A stretch of DNA of 64,000 nt from Strigamia acuminata (GCA_949358305.1 OX442324.1:5585575-5649574), one strand, 5' to 3'. Shown: positions 11,889 to 24,281, counted from the first letter of the stretch. Numbers and translations are program-made. Notes: generated by a model from the letters alone, not told the origin.

Positions 11889-13058
11889 ATTATTCACAAC
11901 AAATTAAATCCTGATTGAATTTTTTAATTTAGCAAATGTAAGATTATTCTAATATTTAATATATTGATTTTTAATAAGTTTTTAATCCGTGATTGGAATT
12001 AAGTTTGAGTTTTTAATGTTAATTTTTTTAGAAATGGATAAGTCTAGTGAACTTTTTGTTGCGAGACTTGCAGTTTCTGCCTGTTTATTGCCTGTAGATA
12101 CAGTGAAGCAGAGGAATTGTGAGTTCTAGTACAAAATGTTGAATCACGCCGCTTCAGCAGTCTAAAAAGAAGTTGCTAAATGATGGAATCTACCAATTCT
12201 TGATCCCAACTTATCTAATTTGTCTGCTAGAAAAAACAAATTTTGGGGATAGCAAATCCAACTCTCTACCTCCTCGTGGTTATCTCTGGTGAAAACAAAA
12301 TGAGAGCAATGGTACTTTAAAATGATTTAATAATAAAATGGTGAATTGAAATAATTACAACACATGGTGCTCGTCATTCGTAATTTGCAAAGATGTGTAT
12401 TTTTGCAAATTGATTTAAAAGAAGAGAAAAATAAGTAAAATTGAATTTAGAATGTACTTAAAACATTCCTATGAAGCATAAAAACAAAGATTTCACATCG
12501 TTGAATGATCAACTCGTTGAACTTGTTCGGTGTGTATTTTTCTGGGACGTACAACGGTGTTTTTCCGGTTCGTTTAGCCGGCGATCAAACAATCGATTAC
12601 GATTTTTCTTTGGTTGGGATTCGCACTCACGGTTCATTCAACTCGTACACTTCGTTCGGGAATGTACGGTCGATTCGCAGTGTCATCGTCGTCGTTTCCT
12701 TCAACTGCATGCGTGCTGTGACGCGGGTGCAACGGTGATCATGACGGGAATTTACGGACGATTCGCAATGAGTCTTCGTCGTCTTCGTCTTCGTCTTCGT
12801 CGCTGCTGTGGCAGGATTTTAAAATTTTAACTATTTTCATCAGTTTTCATTTTTAAATTAAGAAATCAGTGTGCTTTTTTCTTTCTTTTCATAACTGTTC
12901 CATTCTGTGAAAAGAAATGGAATTTTCAAGGAGAAATCCAATGGTGTTCTAATTAACTGTACTCGACCACCACTAGAGGCGCAACACTATTTCTTGACAT
13001 TTTATGACGTTTCGTGACGTCAGCTACATGCCACCAACATCAAAGGAACCGCGCAACG

Positions 13059-13087
13059 TTGCCCTACTGTCTCTTCTCTATACTGTG
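13059..13087 (-). repeat. P-element right terminal inverted repeat (29 bp)
   Basis: Reverse complement of 8345-8373 without a mismatch; followed at once by the AGACCGAC duplication at 13088. Confidence 0.92.
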
Positions 13088-13095
13088 AGACCGAC
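13088..13095 (+). repeat. Right 8-bp target-site duplication of the P element
   Basis: AGACCGAC, identical to 8337-8344. Confidence 0.92.
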
Positions 13096-14205
13096 CATAC
13101 GCGCAAAGTATTACGGGACTATCACAACTGGTCAAAGTCGTGAATCCACTGAAAACATGTTTTTACCACAGTATACTGGGTTTTTACTTTTTATAGAGGA
13201 TATAAATTATTTTTATGATAAAACAAAATAACGAATGAACTACAGAAAATCAAGAAAAAAAAATGAGAATAATTTTAAAAATACGTTCCAGAATCAGTTC
13301 TCGTAAGTAAATCAACAAACGTAACAAAATATAGATGTTTCAAATTCTACCACCAGGTGGACTTTTAGTAGTACCACAGAGCATAGTTAGAACTAGGTTG
13401 TATCCTTGGTAAGAAGTAGGAACTGCAGTAATTCTTTACGAGATTCTTTACTACCGCAACGTTGGTGATTTCAGTTGCATTAATGCGCACATATATGTGC
13501 AAATGATAAATGAAAAAATACACTTCAGAGAAATAAATAAATAGTTCTTGGAAATGAGTTACGGTACTGGTTGGAGAGTTGTGTGTATTACAAAATCAAC
13601 ACACGTTTACTGTAGGTTAATTCAGCCACTGCATAAAAACATATCTTTGAAATCGCGGTTTGATTTTTAACAACAGCAATTTTTTTAAATATTTAGCAAA
13701 AACTGCATTTTTAAGCGAAGAAATTGATTTTTTAGTCATAAAATAAATGTGTTGAAAGGAAAAAACAAAGAATATAATAAACTTCTAAAATAATTTGGAA
13801 TTTAACAATTGTTTTTATCACATACAGAATTCGCACCGGAGAAAAAAAAATTCCGACAACACCTATAATGCATTGCGCGAACTGACGTGCGGCATCTACT
13901 AACAAATGACGTAACTAAGCTAAAGTACGCCAAGCGGAATCGTATATCATCACTTTTAAAACTACTGACCATTTTTGCAAAACAATAAAAAGTAAAAATA
14001 TCAAGAACAAAAGAAATATATCTAAACACTTACAAGAAATCTCGAACGCAAATTTTATTGTTGCGGAGCATTATGGGTGAAAGAATTCGGATGTAGAGGC
14101 AGAGGCTAGCCCCGGGCTAGCCCATGCGCTCGTGTCGCGCGGAATCCGTCTGTCGCTAAAGAGCTAAAGGGTAACAACCGATTAAGTTTTGATTGCACGA
14201 GCGAA
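13096..14205. other. Spacer and probable FBH1 promoter
   Basis: No coding exon seen. A CTCF-like CCACCAGGTGGAC is at 13350. Just before the FBH1 start lies a GC-rich island with a near-palindrome GGCTAGCCCCGGGCTAGCC (about 14105-14123), a likely core-promoter region with no TATA box. Confidence 0.5.
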
Positions 14206-17200
14206 ATGGCAAACGAATCGAATTTCTACAGTGACGAAATGGAAGCCAGCTGTTCTAGACATCAACCAAATACGATGATCCAAACGACTCCCGAAAAAGC
14301 AAAAGTTGTAAACAAACGTTTACCGTCTCCACTTTCAAATTCTCCGAACAAGCGAATTAAGTCAGGTAAACAGTTATTGCCGATCGGAATTGTTACCATA
14401 ACTTCGCCAAACAAAAATCCCCAAAAGAATTATTTCAGTCCCCAAAAGAAAGATTTTAGTCCCCAAAAGAAGGAGTTTAGTCCCCAAAAGAAGAACTTTA
14501 GTCCCCAAAAGAAGAACTTTAGTCCCCAAAAGAAGGATTTTAGTCCCCAGAAGAATTTTAGTCCCCAAAAGAAGAATTTCAGTCCTCAAAAGAAGAAATT
14601 CAGTCCCCAAAAGAACACGCTTACCAACTACTTCTTATCTCCGTCGAAGAGTTGCATTAGTCCAAAACCAAAGGCCGAAATGGATGAAATCGAATCCCAA
14701 AATACTCCGAAGGTGGTCAAAGACTTGGCATCCGACATGTTTCCGGAAGATGACGATATCGAAAAATGTGACATGCCCGGCACACCGGAAAGATTGAATC
14801 GAGTGCAATTTGGAATGAATAAGTGGAGAGAAAAAACGTCTCAGTCGAGTGATTTAGCTGAATTCGATGCGAATGAAGACAATTCTTCCCTTTCGTCTCC
14901 ATCAATGTTAGTAGCCGACTTGGCGTGCGTTGCTTTTCCAGTGAAGGACGAATGCGACATGTCTGATTTGCATAATTCTCCTCAAAAATTGCACGGACTC
15001 CGAAGTCAAATGTCGCCATTCAAGTGGAGCCATTCAACACCCCTGTCAAAGCTTTGCATTAGTCCGACATCGAAGAGAGAAATGCGTGTAATCGATTCCC
15101 AAAATTGCCCGAAAGTAGTGGAAGACTTGGCGTGTCTTATGTTTCCGGAAGACGACGATATCGAAAAATGCGAAATGCCATGCTCACCCGAGAAATTTCC
15201 ACAAACGAAAATGTCAATGAATAACTGGAGAGAGAAAATGTCTCAGTCGAGCGATTCAACCGAATTCGAGGGAAATGATGATGATTCTTGCCCTTTATCG
15301 CCATCACTATTAGCAGCTGACTTTGAATGTGGTGGTTTTGCAGCGAAGGACGATCTGTGCGAAATGCAAAAGACTCCTGAAAAATTGCACGGACAGCGAA
15401 GTCAAATGCTGAAATGGAGCCATTTGCCATCTACGTCAAAGTCGGAAATGTGCAGAATAAAACCACAATGTACTCTAGAGAAAGGACCAGGTGTTGAGTT
15501 TCCCTCTGATGACGATTTGGAACGTTGTGACATGCCGGACACTCCTGAAAAATTGAAAATAATGCAAGATGAGATGGGGAAATGGATGATGGGGAATAAA
15601 AATGCGGGGAGCGATTCAACCGAATTGGACGAAGATGAGAAGAAAGTGTGGGATGACATGGACGATTATTGTGAAATCATTGACAGCCCTCCTGATCTTT
15701 GGAACGATGAAGAGGTACACAATAATAAACTTGGATAGAAATTTTTTTTTGATTTTTTTAAAACATTTTGTTTAGTCAACTCCCATTGAGTTCCCAGATC
15801 ATATTATGGAAAATATTTTTTGCCGTTTGCCAATTCGTAAATTATGCAAAGATGCTAACCGCGTGTGTAAACGCTGGAACGAGATAATTTCCAATGCTCA
15901 CTTTATACCGTGGAAGAAGTGCTATTTTCGATTGAAATTTGAAGATAAAACGGTGAATGAGGAAATTGCTAAGATTTGCTTAGATCAAAACATGGCGCAC
16001 ACCACGCTTTGTTTCGTTGGCGTGATGAGGTTTATTGTTATATATAAACAATGCGGCTAAAATAAAAAATAATTTTTTAAAAATTTATTTGTTTTAAAAG
16101 GTACATGAAAGGTTTTTTTAATATTGGCAAATCGGATTCGATGCTACCCGCGATTAGGAAGCATTCCAAATATTCATGGGCAATTTCTCTCTTAACCGAA
16201 CGTGTGGCAGATTGTGTTGAAGATGAGGTTTGAAATAGAAATAGAAAATCAGTGGAATGTTTATCTAATAGCTTAAAATTTTGTAATTGTAGGTACCGTT
16301 TATGGGAAGCGTAATAGCAGCGCTTTGCATTTTGTGTTCCGATGTGAGAGAGATTGTTGAAATTTTAAATTGTCTTACTCATCACAAGTCCAAATGCTCT
16401 GTGGTGGACGCATTAGAGTGCCTTTATTGCTTGGCGACGTTGTTTTATTACTTTAAAAGAAATTTTTCAGTAAATCCTGGGTATGTATATAGTGTTTCAA
16501 TCAATTTTTATAATTAATTTTTGCATTTTTGGTTCAGATTACATTACAGAGTTTATTATGCATTGTTTCACTTCGAAAGTGGCAGTAATTCAATTGGAAT
16601 TCAAAACAACAAAGTGGACAAGCATGGAGTTAAGGAAGACACGTAAATATGCAGTAAAGAAATGAATAGTTTATTTTTAATGAATTTGATTGTTTTTAGC
16701 ACTGTTTTTACCCATGAACAATTTCAAATAATAAACCATCCGCTGGGACCAAATCAGATTGTTAAAATATTGGCTTTCGCAGGTAAGAGTTTTATTTATA
16801 ATGTAAGCCGTGAAGATTTAATTTTTAATTTTACATTTTTTTCTTTAGGTACTGGTAAAACTACCACTTTAGTGGCATTCACAAAAAAGTGGCCAGGGAA
16901 AAAATTCCTGAACGTTTGTTTTAACAAGTAATAAATAATACCTTTCTTTCCACATTGATAATTACGAAAACAAAAATATTTGCAGAAGTGTTCAAATGAA
17001 TGCAAAAAAAATCTTCCCAGAAAATGTTAAATCCGTGACAGCACATTCCCTTGCTTGGGTAATTGGACAGGCGTACTGGTCAGTTTTAAAGAAACAATTA
17101 GCTTTATATTCATAAATGTGACAATTTTTATTTCTGCAATTTATAGTACGAAAGAAAAACTAGCTTTCAAATTATTTCCCAACACATTTACTGAATTTTT

Positions 17201-19278
17201 AGACGGCGAAGACAAATTAGTAAGAGCTGCCATTGCTTTGAAAACCATTGAAAACTTTGTTTACTCATCCGATGAGCTTATCACGACTCTTCATGTGCCT
17301 AATGGAAGGAAAATTAAAGATAATTTTGTTAATTTTACAATGGAAGAAAAAATTGTATTGTTACTCACATATACTAAGACTAATAAGACATTAATTGCTA
17401 ATTCTTTGATTTAGTTCTTTCGAGATGATGCCATATTACTTTGGAAGTTAATGATCGATTTAAATCAACCGGTTAAAATGTCACACGATGTCTACGTGAA
17501 GCTGTACCAGCTCTCAAGCCCTACAATTCCAGGATACGATTGTATGTTAATTGATGAAGGTCAGGATCTTAATGCTGGTGAGATCGGAAAGACAACATAA
17601 GTGTTTAGTTGATTTTATTTAATTTAATTTTTTTAACGGAAAGCCATGACGGACTTTTTATTTCGACAATCTTACTCCAAAATAATAGTCGGTGATTCTA
17701 ATCAACAAGTGTATTCATTCCGAGGAGCAGTGAATATACTAAACACAATTCAGGCAACTCACGTGTACTATCTAACACAAGTAAGTTGTTTTCTTGTTCT
17801 TTAGGCTCTCATTTATACATATAATGCTTATAGTCTTTCAGATTCGGGCCTGAAATAGCATACCTGGCTTCGTGCACATTGGAAACTTTCAAGCAGGAAC
17901 ATAGAAACACAATTGTTGGGACTTTAAAAGAAGGTTTGTTTAGTACACATTTGGGGGAAATGTAACAGTTTAACATTGATTTCTCTGTAGGAAAGATTTC
18001 TGGGGAAACAAAAGGACAGATTGCAATATTAGCTCGCACTAAAGTGTCTCTATTTAAACGCGCTGCTAAATTTTGTGATGAAAATTCAGTTCTTCGGGGT
18101 GCATTTCTAGGGGTAAATCGTTACTTTTCATTTTGATTTTTTAATTCGGTCTAAATTCTTTTTCTTTTTTTCTTGTGTAGAAATTGGACAGTTATAACTA
18201 CGGCATAATTGTTGACATCTACGATCTTTATCAACGTTCGAGAGGCAATTTTGGTAAATGACATACTATTAGAATTTAAAATACTAATAATACTTATTAC
18301 GTTTTTCACTAGTCTATATAAACAATCGCTTCATAAATCGATTTAAAACTTTCAATTTGCTTCGCGACTTTGCCGAGAGTACTAACGATATTGACCTGAT
18401 GGGAAGTATTATGATAGTGGAATGTTACCCAACGTCCATTCCTCAAATTATGGAAAAGTTACGTAAACGATGTAATCATCAGCTTGAAAATGCAGGTAAC
18501 TTCATTAAGGCATTAACCTAACCACAACCCTCTTCCCACCTCTAATGGGGAATTGAAATACGTTTATTTATTTCGTAGATGTAATCTTTTCAACGACTCA
18601 CAAAGCAAAGGGCCACGAGTTTGATACAGTAATTTTGACTGATGATTACGTAAGGGAGAGAATCCAAAACAAGGATGGAGTTATGAAATGTAACGAAGAA
18701 AGTAAGCGAATCGAACACCATTTTTTTTATTTATTAAAACTCAACTAATTTTTTTATTCTTGGTTAGATGACGACGAAAGCAACATTCTGTACGTGGCAT
18801 TAACTAGAGCCAAACATAGACTTGTGATTTCAAATCCTGTGGTCGAAATGCTTTTGGCAGCGGGTGTAAGCAAACAAACACATGTTAGGTGTTGTTTTTT
18901 ACTGTTCTTTTGTTTGTAGGAAAGATTCGAACACTTTATTAGCACGCGAGATATTGAGAGCAAAAAATGTTTCAAGTGCCAGGTTTCGTTAATCGATACG
19001 ATGAAAGGAAATTTCACTCTGGAGCGAGAGAGAATTGTTTTGGTAAGTGGAAAAAAATGGAATTGTTTAAAAAGTATTCAAATATTCCAAATGAATGTGC
19101 AAATTTTTTGTTTTAGAGTTCTGATTTGTCGATTAATGGTGGATGTTTATGCTTCAATTGCGCCATCAACCCAAATTTGTACATTCCTGAGTTTGCTGTC
19201 ATGTGGACCCAAAATCCAACGGCTATTGATAAAGTTCATTACAGCCTACGTCAATTGGTGGGTCCATCAAATGTGTAA
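14206..19278 (+). CDS. FBH1: FBH1, F-box DNA helicase 1 (UvrD family)
   Basis: Nineteen exons (14206-15714, 15776-16029, 16101-16227, 16293-16480, 16538-16642, 16700-16782, 16849-16927, 16986-17078, 17147-17354, 17415-17577, 17644-17780, 17834-17933, 17991-18112, 18181-18253, 18313-18495, 18579-18701, 18768-18865, 18920-19042, 19117-19278) give 1,309 residues. Exon 1 encodes a long disordered N-terminus with nine FSPQK(K) repeats and a degenerate acidic repeat. An F-box follows ([13 protein letters not shown] to FIPWKKCY), then a superfamily-1 3'-5' helicase: Walker A GTGKTTTL, Walker [49 protein letters not shown], and a C-terminal cysteine pair region. In other animals FBH1 is an SCF substrate adaptor that dismantles RAD51 filaments at stalled forks in the nucleus. 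The N-terminus is longer than in vertebrate FBH1. Confidence 0.96.
14433..14618 (+). repeat. 21-bp coding minisatellite (FSPQKK repeat) in FBH1 exon 1
   Basis: Nine copies of a unit built on TTTAGTCCCCAAAAGAAG, one shortened by a codon, encode FSPQK(K)x. Serine-proline with a following lysine fits the cyclin-dependent-kinase consensus S-P-x-K. Units are nearly identical in DNA, pointing to recent slippage or unequal exchange. Confidence 0.9.
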
Positions 19279-19617
19279 TCATGTTCTAGTGGTTAGTGAT
19301 AAGTTATATAGTTAAAGTAAGGGCGATACGTTGTTTCAATGTGATATTTTTATTTTTTATTTCAATTTTACTGATGGCTTCTGTTAATAATACATAGTTG
19401 TACGAAACATCTGCAAATTTGCAAAGTTTGAAGTTAAATAAAATATTTTTGTATTTGTTAACATAAAATCAAATCAATTTTTTTTTACAAACAAAACAGC
19501 CATCGAAATAAACCACTAAAATAAAAGCCATACATTAAAAAAAAAGGTGACTTCAGGATAAAAACCCATGACTGGTTGTGTCAGATCTTAATGTTGAATT
19601 TCTTTTGAAATTATAAA

Positions 19618-20600
19618 TTAACCCTTGTCAAGATTCGATTGGAGAGACGCCAGTGTAATAAGAATTGCTTCCTAGAAATGTGCAAAATAATAATGAACAA
19701 TATAGAATAATAATTAAAAAAAAAAAAACTAACCTCAGTTCTAATTGTTCGAGTTCCTTGATTAACACACGAATTTACGTAAAAATGAAATATATCACGA
19801 GGATCGTTTTCAGTTAAATGTTTGTCACATTCCAGACTCGTCTCCAATCCTTTCAAACCTCCAAACACTATCAGTAAATGCCTGCAATTAATGTACAATC
19901 ATTTATCCACAAAATAAATATAAATGCTATTCATTATTACTCATTACCTGAACTCTGACAAGCGAACTTCATTTAAAGGTACGCCTTTATCAGACGTGCC
20001 AATTGTCACGTCGTAACCAGCTTCATAAGGGCATCTCTTAAAAACAGCACCGAGACTTTCTGCTAAACGAACATTGTATCCCCAATAAATTCCATACTCG
20101 GACCTGAGTATTTGGGGATCAATAACTCTTCCTTTTCGTTTTTTACCTATCCAAAACGCAATTTTATTTATTCAAAAATAATTATCAAGTGAATTAAAGA
20201 CATACCACTGGAAGATTGAATTTCTACCGTTACACGAAGACCTGGTTGAAGCACTTTATCGATTAAAATATCCTATAAATTACGATTTAAATTAAATTAA
20301 ATTAAATTTCTTCATTTTGCATTAGCACTAACGTTATTTCCTAGGCCGACATAAACATACGACCCTTTGCCAAATCTTTGTTTCTCCAGAACAACTCCCT
20401 CTCGAAACTGGAAATCCTCATCTATTCTTAAGTGATGGGGGGTGTCCAGAGGATTTAAAAGACCCGCATAACTTAAATCTCTGTGCAATTCGAAAAAATT
20501 TTTCCTAAGATACTGAGGACATTCTAAATACTGAAGGATTCGCGCCATGGATGCGCACGAAGAATTCTGGTTCATCATTTCTTCTTCAATTTCGTGTTTA

Positions 20601-20637
<37 letters not shown>

Positions 20638-21274
20638 TCACAATTGGACCATCATGGCTGTGTTTTGACGACGTTACCTTGATAATGAACCTGTATCATC
20701 AAAAACCACTATTTCGTCTACATTAAATATCGTTGCAGCTCTGGCAATCTAAATCGAACAATTTTTTTAAGATAAAAATTAAATAACTGATATTCTCAAG
20801 CTTTTACTTGTCCGACTAAATATGTTCTCAATTCTCGTGACTGTGCGTTATCTAGAATCGATCCTGGTACGGCAATACTCAAAGTGTAGTTTCGAACTAT
20901 TAAAAAATATTAAAATACAATAAATGTTATTTTTTATTTTGAAAACTAAAATACACGAAAATACCTTTCTTTTCAACATTAATAGCTGCTGATGCTGACT
21001 CTCCACCATTTTGTACTTTATTTTGTATTTTCCAATCCTCACGGGGTGCTTGCTCTAAATTTATGCATTTATAAGTAACTCAAACGATAGTTCCAAATCT
21101 CTAACTTACTTTCTACTTTCCATTTTTTCCAATTTTGAGGTGCCTAAAAAATTAACATAGAGGTATATATATGAACAACAGCCAATAAACAATAATAAAC
21201 ATGTTCACGTTTTGTACCTCACTTGATTTACTTATGATGGTTTTTCTGTGTTTGTGTTTCTTCGCTGCTTTCAT
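19618..21274 (-). CDS. SPOUT1/C9orf114-type RNA methyltransferase
   Basis: Ten minus-strand exons (21218-21274, 21110-21143, 20965-21054, 20808-20896, 20678-20748, 20333-20600, 20206-20272, 19948-20146, 19734-19881, 19618-19671) join in phase to 358 residues. A lysine-rich N-terminus precedes YTLSIAVPGSILDNAQS and DEIVVFDD. Then come LQYLECPQYLRK, AGLLNPLDTPHHLR, FREGVV, an OB-like insertion, YWGYNVRLAESLGAVF, LIVFGGLKGLE and the SPOUT-knot end NQGTRTIRTEEAILITL. This order matches human SPOUT1 (CENP-32), a SAM-dependent RNA methyltransferase linked to the spindle and centrosome; the activity here is inferred. An A-rich tract of about 35 bases precedes the exon at 20600. The gene runs convergently to FBH1, with about 340 bp between stop codons. 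Confidence 0.94.
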
Positions 21275-22042
21275 TTCCACGCACTAGACTATAATTTAAA
21301 ATAAAAGATGGTTTTTTACGTGCTTGGAAAATTGTTTATCGTCCCAGTGCTCGATTAGGGGGGTCGCCACTCAGAACCACTCAGAACCAAGGTTACGTTC
21401 CCTCGCGATCATTCTTTGTTGATGTTTTGCTACCACCTAGTGAGAGGATTACCAACTAAAGGATGTATTCCAAACGAGTTTTTTAAAAAATGCATCACAT
21501 TTCTTTTCTTCATCTTACGTTTTTATTACAAAAATTTAAAGGCAAAAATAAAAACGTCAAATTTTTAATCAGCTCAAGGAAACAGTTTTTCCAAACGAAT
21601 AAAATCCTGGCCTCTGCCGACCATTTTTCCTTGTCCACTCGTGATTTGTCTTCAGTTCGACTTCTCCGCATTCTCATCACACCTCATAAATTATATTGCC
21701 AACCTTCCAAATAAAATATGCACACCTGTGACTCCTCCTAAATCTACTTTTTAACTCTCTAACACTTTAACCTTCTTTTGAAAAACAATACAAAATCTAA
21801 AACTGGCTCCAATAATGATTAATTTACAGAACAAAATTAAAGAATCGCAAAACTCGGAACAATTAACAACTGTCATGCTATTATTAAATTTGAAGTGTTC
21901 GTTCGTTATTTTTCGTAGAATGGCGTCAAAGAATTTTATGAACTTTCTAATGTAGCAAATAATATTTGATGTTTTATTGCAGTCTGTGATTAGTGTACAT
22001 ACACATTATAAAGACTGTACAAATTACCTCGAAGCCTGTAAA
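21275..22042. other. Spacer between SPOUT1 and a small membrane-protein gene
   Basis: Divergent promoter region. Contains a CACCTAGTG motif near 21432 and a splice-acceptor-like TTGCAG near 21981 that may end a 5' UTR intron of the next gene. Confidence 0.45.
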
Positions 22043-22288
22043 ATGGTGGATTATTGCTGTGGCGATTACTATCGATCATCATGGAACAATCCTATGGCAA
22101 CTCTGTTTTTCCCTGCCCATGAACCCGACAACAGAAATTCTCGCCGTCAATTTTCTCGGTTTTGGTTAACTGTTGGAATTGCAAGTGGTTTGGGACTGCT
22201 GTCTTACATGATTTATCTGTCGCACAAGGATGAGTCTTTGATCAGAATATCTGAATTAATCAATGAATATTGGAACAAGATGAAGTAA
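22043..22288 (+). CDS. Small single-pass membrane protein, family unknown
   Basis: An 81-residue frame beginning MVDYCCGDYY, with one clear hydrophobic helix (FWLTVGIASGLGLLSYMIYL) in the middle and a charged C-terminus. The frame stays open upstream to a TTGCAG acceptor near 21981, so I take the first ATG after it. Basic residues (NSRRQFSR) before the helix suggest the N-terminus faces the cytosol or mitochondrial matrix, but this is weak evidence. I do not recognise the family. An A-rich AATAAG/TTAAAA region follows the stop. Confidence 0.55.
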   Translation: MVDYCCGDYYRSSWNNPMATLFFPAHEPDNRNSRRQFSRFWLTVGIASGLGLLSYMIYLSHKDESLIRISELINEYWNKMK

Positions 22289-23609
22289 AGTGAGAAATAA
22301 GATATACAAACAATTTTAACTTTATTAAAAAAAAACATTTTCTTTAAAAAATAGCACTGGTTACGTGTTTACTCCAAACAGTTGTTGGGGCACATTTTAA
22401 TACCATTGGCAATGACAGAATTTTGACAGGTGGTCATCAAAATTTCATGTATTGTACTCTTTGATATCCTCAACATGTGAAGTCGAATTCAGTAATTTGA
22501 ATTACTCATTTCTTATTTTGTACCAAAAGTTGTGTCAGTGTGTTTAATGATAATGGGCAATAAAAAAAATCTCAATTGAGTTTTCTTCTTAATTTCAAAA
22601 ATCAGAATATATAATATATGTAGTGCAGATCCCTTTTTGATCACGGTAATCTTGTGAGTTCACTTCAAGGTTTCAAATTCTCTCTCGTTTTTTTTTTCTA
22701 CCGTTCTTTATAACACCATAAACCCCATAATTTGATAAAACGAATATAAAGAATCTAATTCATTGCTGATTTTATTTTTACGGGGTTGGACTGTGGCCAG
22801 ATCCGTATGAGAACATGTAATTTCTATGAATAAGTCACGAATTTTGTAGGCCTGACAATAGCAATAAGGGCAAACTCTCCCACAATCAAACATAAAAGCG
22901 AACGAAACGGAAGAAGATGCAGGTCGAGGACAGCTGCATTTTACACTTAAATAACTAAAAAAATTGGAGATCACCAGAGGAGGGGCTCTTAACCTTGTCC
23001 GCCGTAAACACATTAAAAACACTCATTTTATACCGTATAAATCAAGCCGCAATAAAAATAATAATAAAAAATAATCACATTTATTGTTTTTCTACTACAA
23101 AATCGAATATAATTAATTAGAATATAGAGGAACTAATTAATCGAATTTGCAATTTAATCGAACGTGTAAGTCAAATAGTTGTCATCAAATGCATAAAAAA
23201 ATTAACAAATTGCATTTGATGGGAATATTTAACATAATAAACACATTTGTTAAGATAAGATCTGCCTACGTTATAATTACTTTGAAATAATTTTTTTTTT
23301 AAAAATGTGTAACATGTTGCTGTGGTCATGCATTTTGATTAAGATGCTCCCTTACCACACCCTTGAACCAATAAAATGCAGCTAAGGCCAAAAATGGCGT
23401 AGCTTCTCCCCACCCGAAGAGCAAAACTCAAAGCGACTACCTTGAACTGATTTTCCAGACATGCAAAAAAAGGAAGCGACCATCAAAACAGTTTAACAAG
23501 TACCAAGAAGTAAATTTCGCTGCCTCAGGCATGGATTTATACTCCACCTTCAACAATTCATCACGATATAAAAGAAAGAGATGCGCAGCAAACGTTTTAC
23601 AATACCAAA
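22289..23609. other. Spacer with a doubtful cysteine-rich frame; cuticle-gene promoter at its end
   Basis: On the minus strand 22708-22948 encodes C-x-C-P and C-G-x2-C-P-x-C-x-C, possibly the second exon of a small gene starting near 23028, but the splice phase is unresolved. The last 50 bases before 23610 hold the TATA box of the next cuticle gene. Confidence 0.35.
23567..23572 (+). promoter_or_regulatory. TATA box of cuticle gene at 23610
   Basis: TATAAA, 43 bases before the ATG; this spacing leaves a short leader, as is usual for RR cuticle genes. Confidence 0.6.
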
Positions 23610-24281
23610 ATGAAAACTTTTCCGGTAAGTGAGAGATCGACGTATATCTGTTTATTTTAATTTCAATTCCTTTATTAATACCAACAGTTAGTGTTCTTCG
23701 CCGTACTCCTGTTGGCAGTGAATTGCCAGCGAGGGCGACAGAGGCAAGTGCACGAATTCTTCCACGGAGACGAAGTGGAAACGAACTTTATAAACAATCG
23801 ACGGTTCGTCCCAGCACCGCTGCCAGTGGTGAAAATCATGAAGCAAATGCACGAAGTACACGAGGACGGCTCGTACACATTTGGTTATGAAAGCCAAGAT
23901 GGAACGTTTAGGATTGAAACGAGAACAGCCGACGGCATGACAAAGGGAAAATACGGCTTTCGCGATCAAAGCGGATCTCTGCACGAAATCGACTACATTG
24001 CAGGAGGCACTATTGGATACGAACCTCGAGGAGACGGAATTATCGTCCCACCAAGAGCTCCCCCGTCACCCAGAGAGAGACCCATTTTTCAGCAAAGGAG
24101 GAGATTTGAAGAGCAAGACGAACAAATGCCTATTCGGAGAGGGCCAGCCCTACTTCCACCACCCCAACGTCGACCTATTGATGATGGTGGATCTTTTCGT
24201 TTCCGTCCTCAGCAAACCAGAAGAAACGTTAATCCCATGGTCGAATACATTTCTAATCTCCAACCGTGGGCTAGATCCTAA
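23610..24281 (+). CDS. RR-type cuticular protein (chitin-binding)
   Basis: Two exons (23610-23624, 23688-24281) give 202 residues. Exon 1 encodes only MKTFP; the intron splits the signal peptide, which continues LVFFAVLLLAVNC. The RR/chitin_bind_4 core is at about residues 66-120: GSYTFGYESQDGTFRIET, then GKYGFRDQSGSLHEIDYIAG. The tail is rich in P, R and E (PPRAPPSPRERP). It should be secreted into the cuticle and bind chitin through the aromatic strand residues of the RR fold. The bases AATAAAG overlap the stop, and a further AATAAAG follows near 24384. Confidence 0.93.

Larger units (their letters stand above)
8345..13087 (+). mobile_element. P-element-superfamily DNA transposon, structurally complete
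   Basis: A 4,743-bp element bounded by perfect 29-bp terminal inverted repeats (8345-8373 and 13059-13087; outermost bases CACAG/CTGTG) and by identical 8-bp duplications. It carries one THAP-transposase gene of four exons reading left to right. Matching ends and duplications point to a fairly recent insertion, but the transposase has one frame change (about 11281-11286), so autonomy is doubtful. About 1.2 kb on the right (11889-13087) is non-coding. It includes a CGTCTTCGTCTT-type tract (12775-12805) and a TGACGTCA palindrome at 13015. The host site lies upstream of FBH1. Confidence 0.93.

Noticed and set aside
12471-12830. Frames in the right non-coding part of the P element
   Set aside because: CGTCTT repeats produce arginine/leucine runs; no similarity to P-element proteins.
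14374-14610. Minus-strand frame with LLLGTK repeats
   Set aside because: Antisense of the FBH1 minisatellite.
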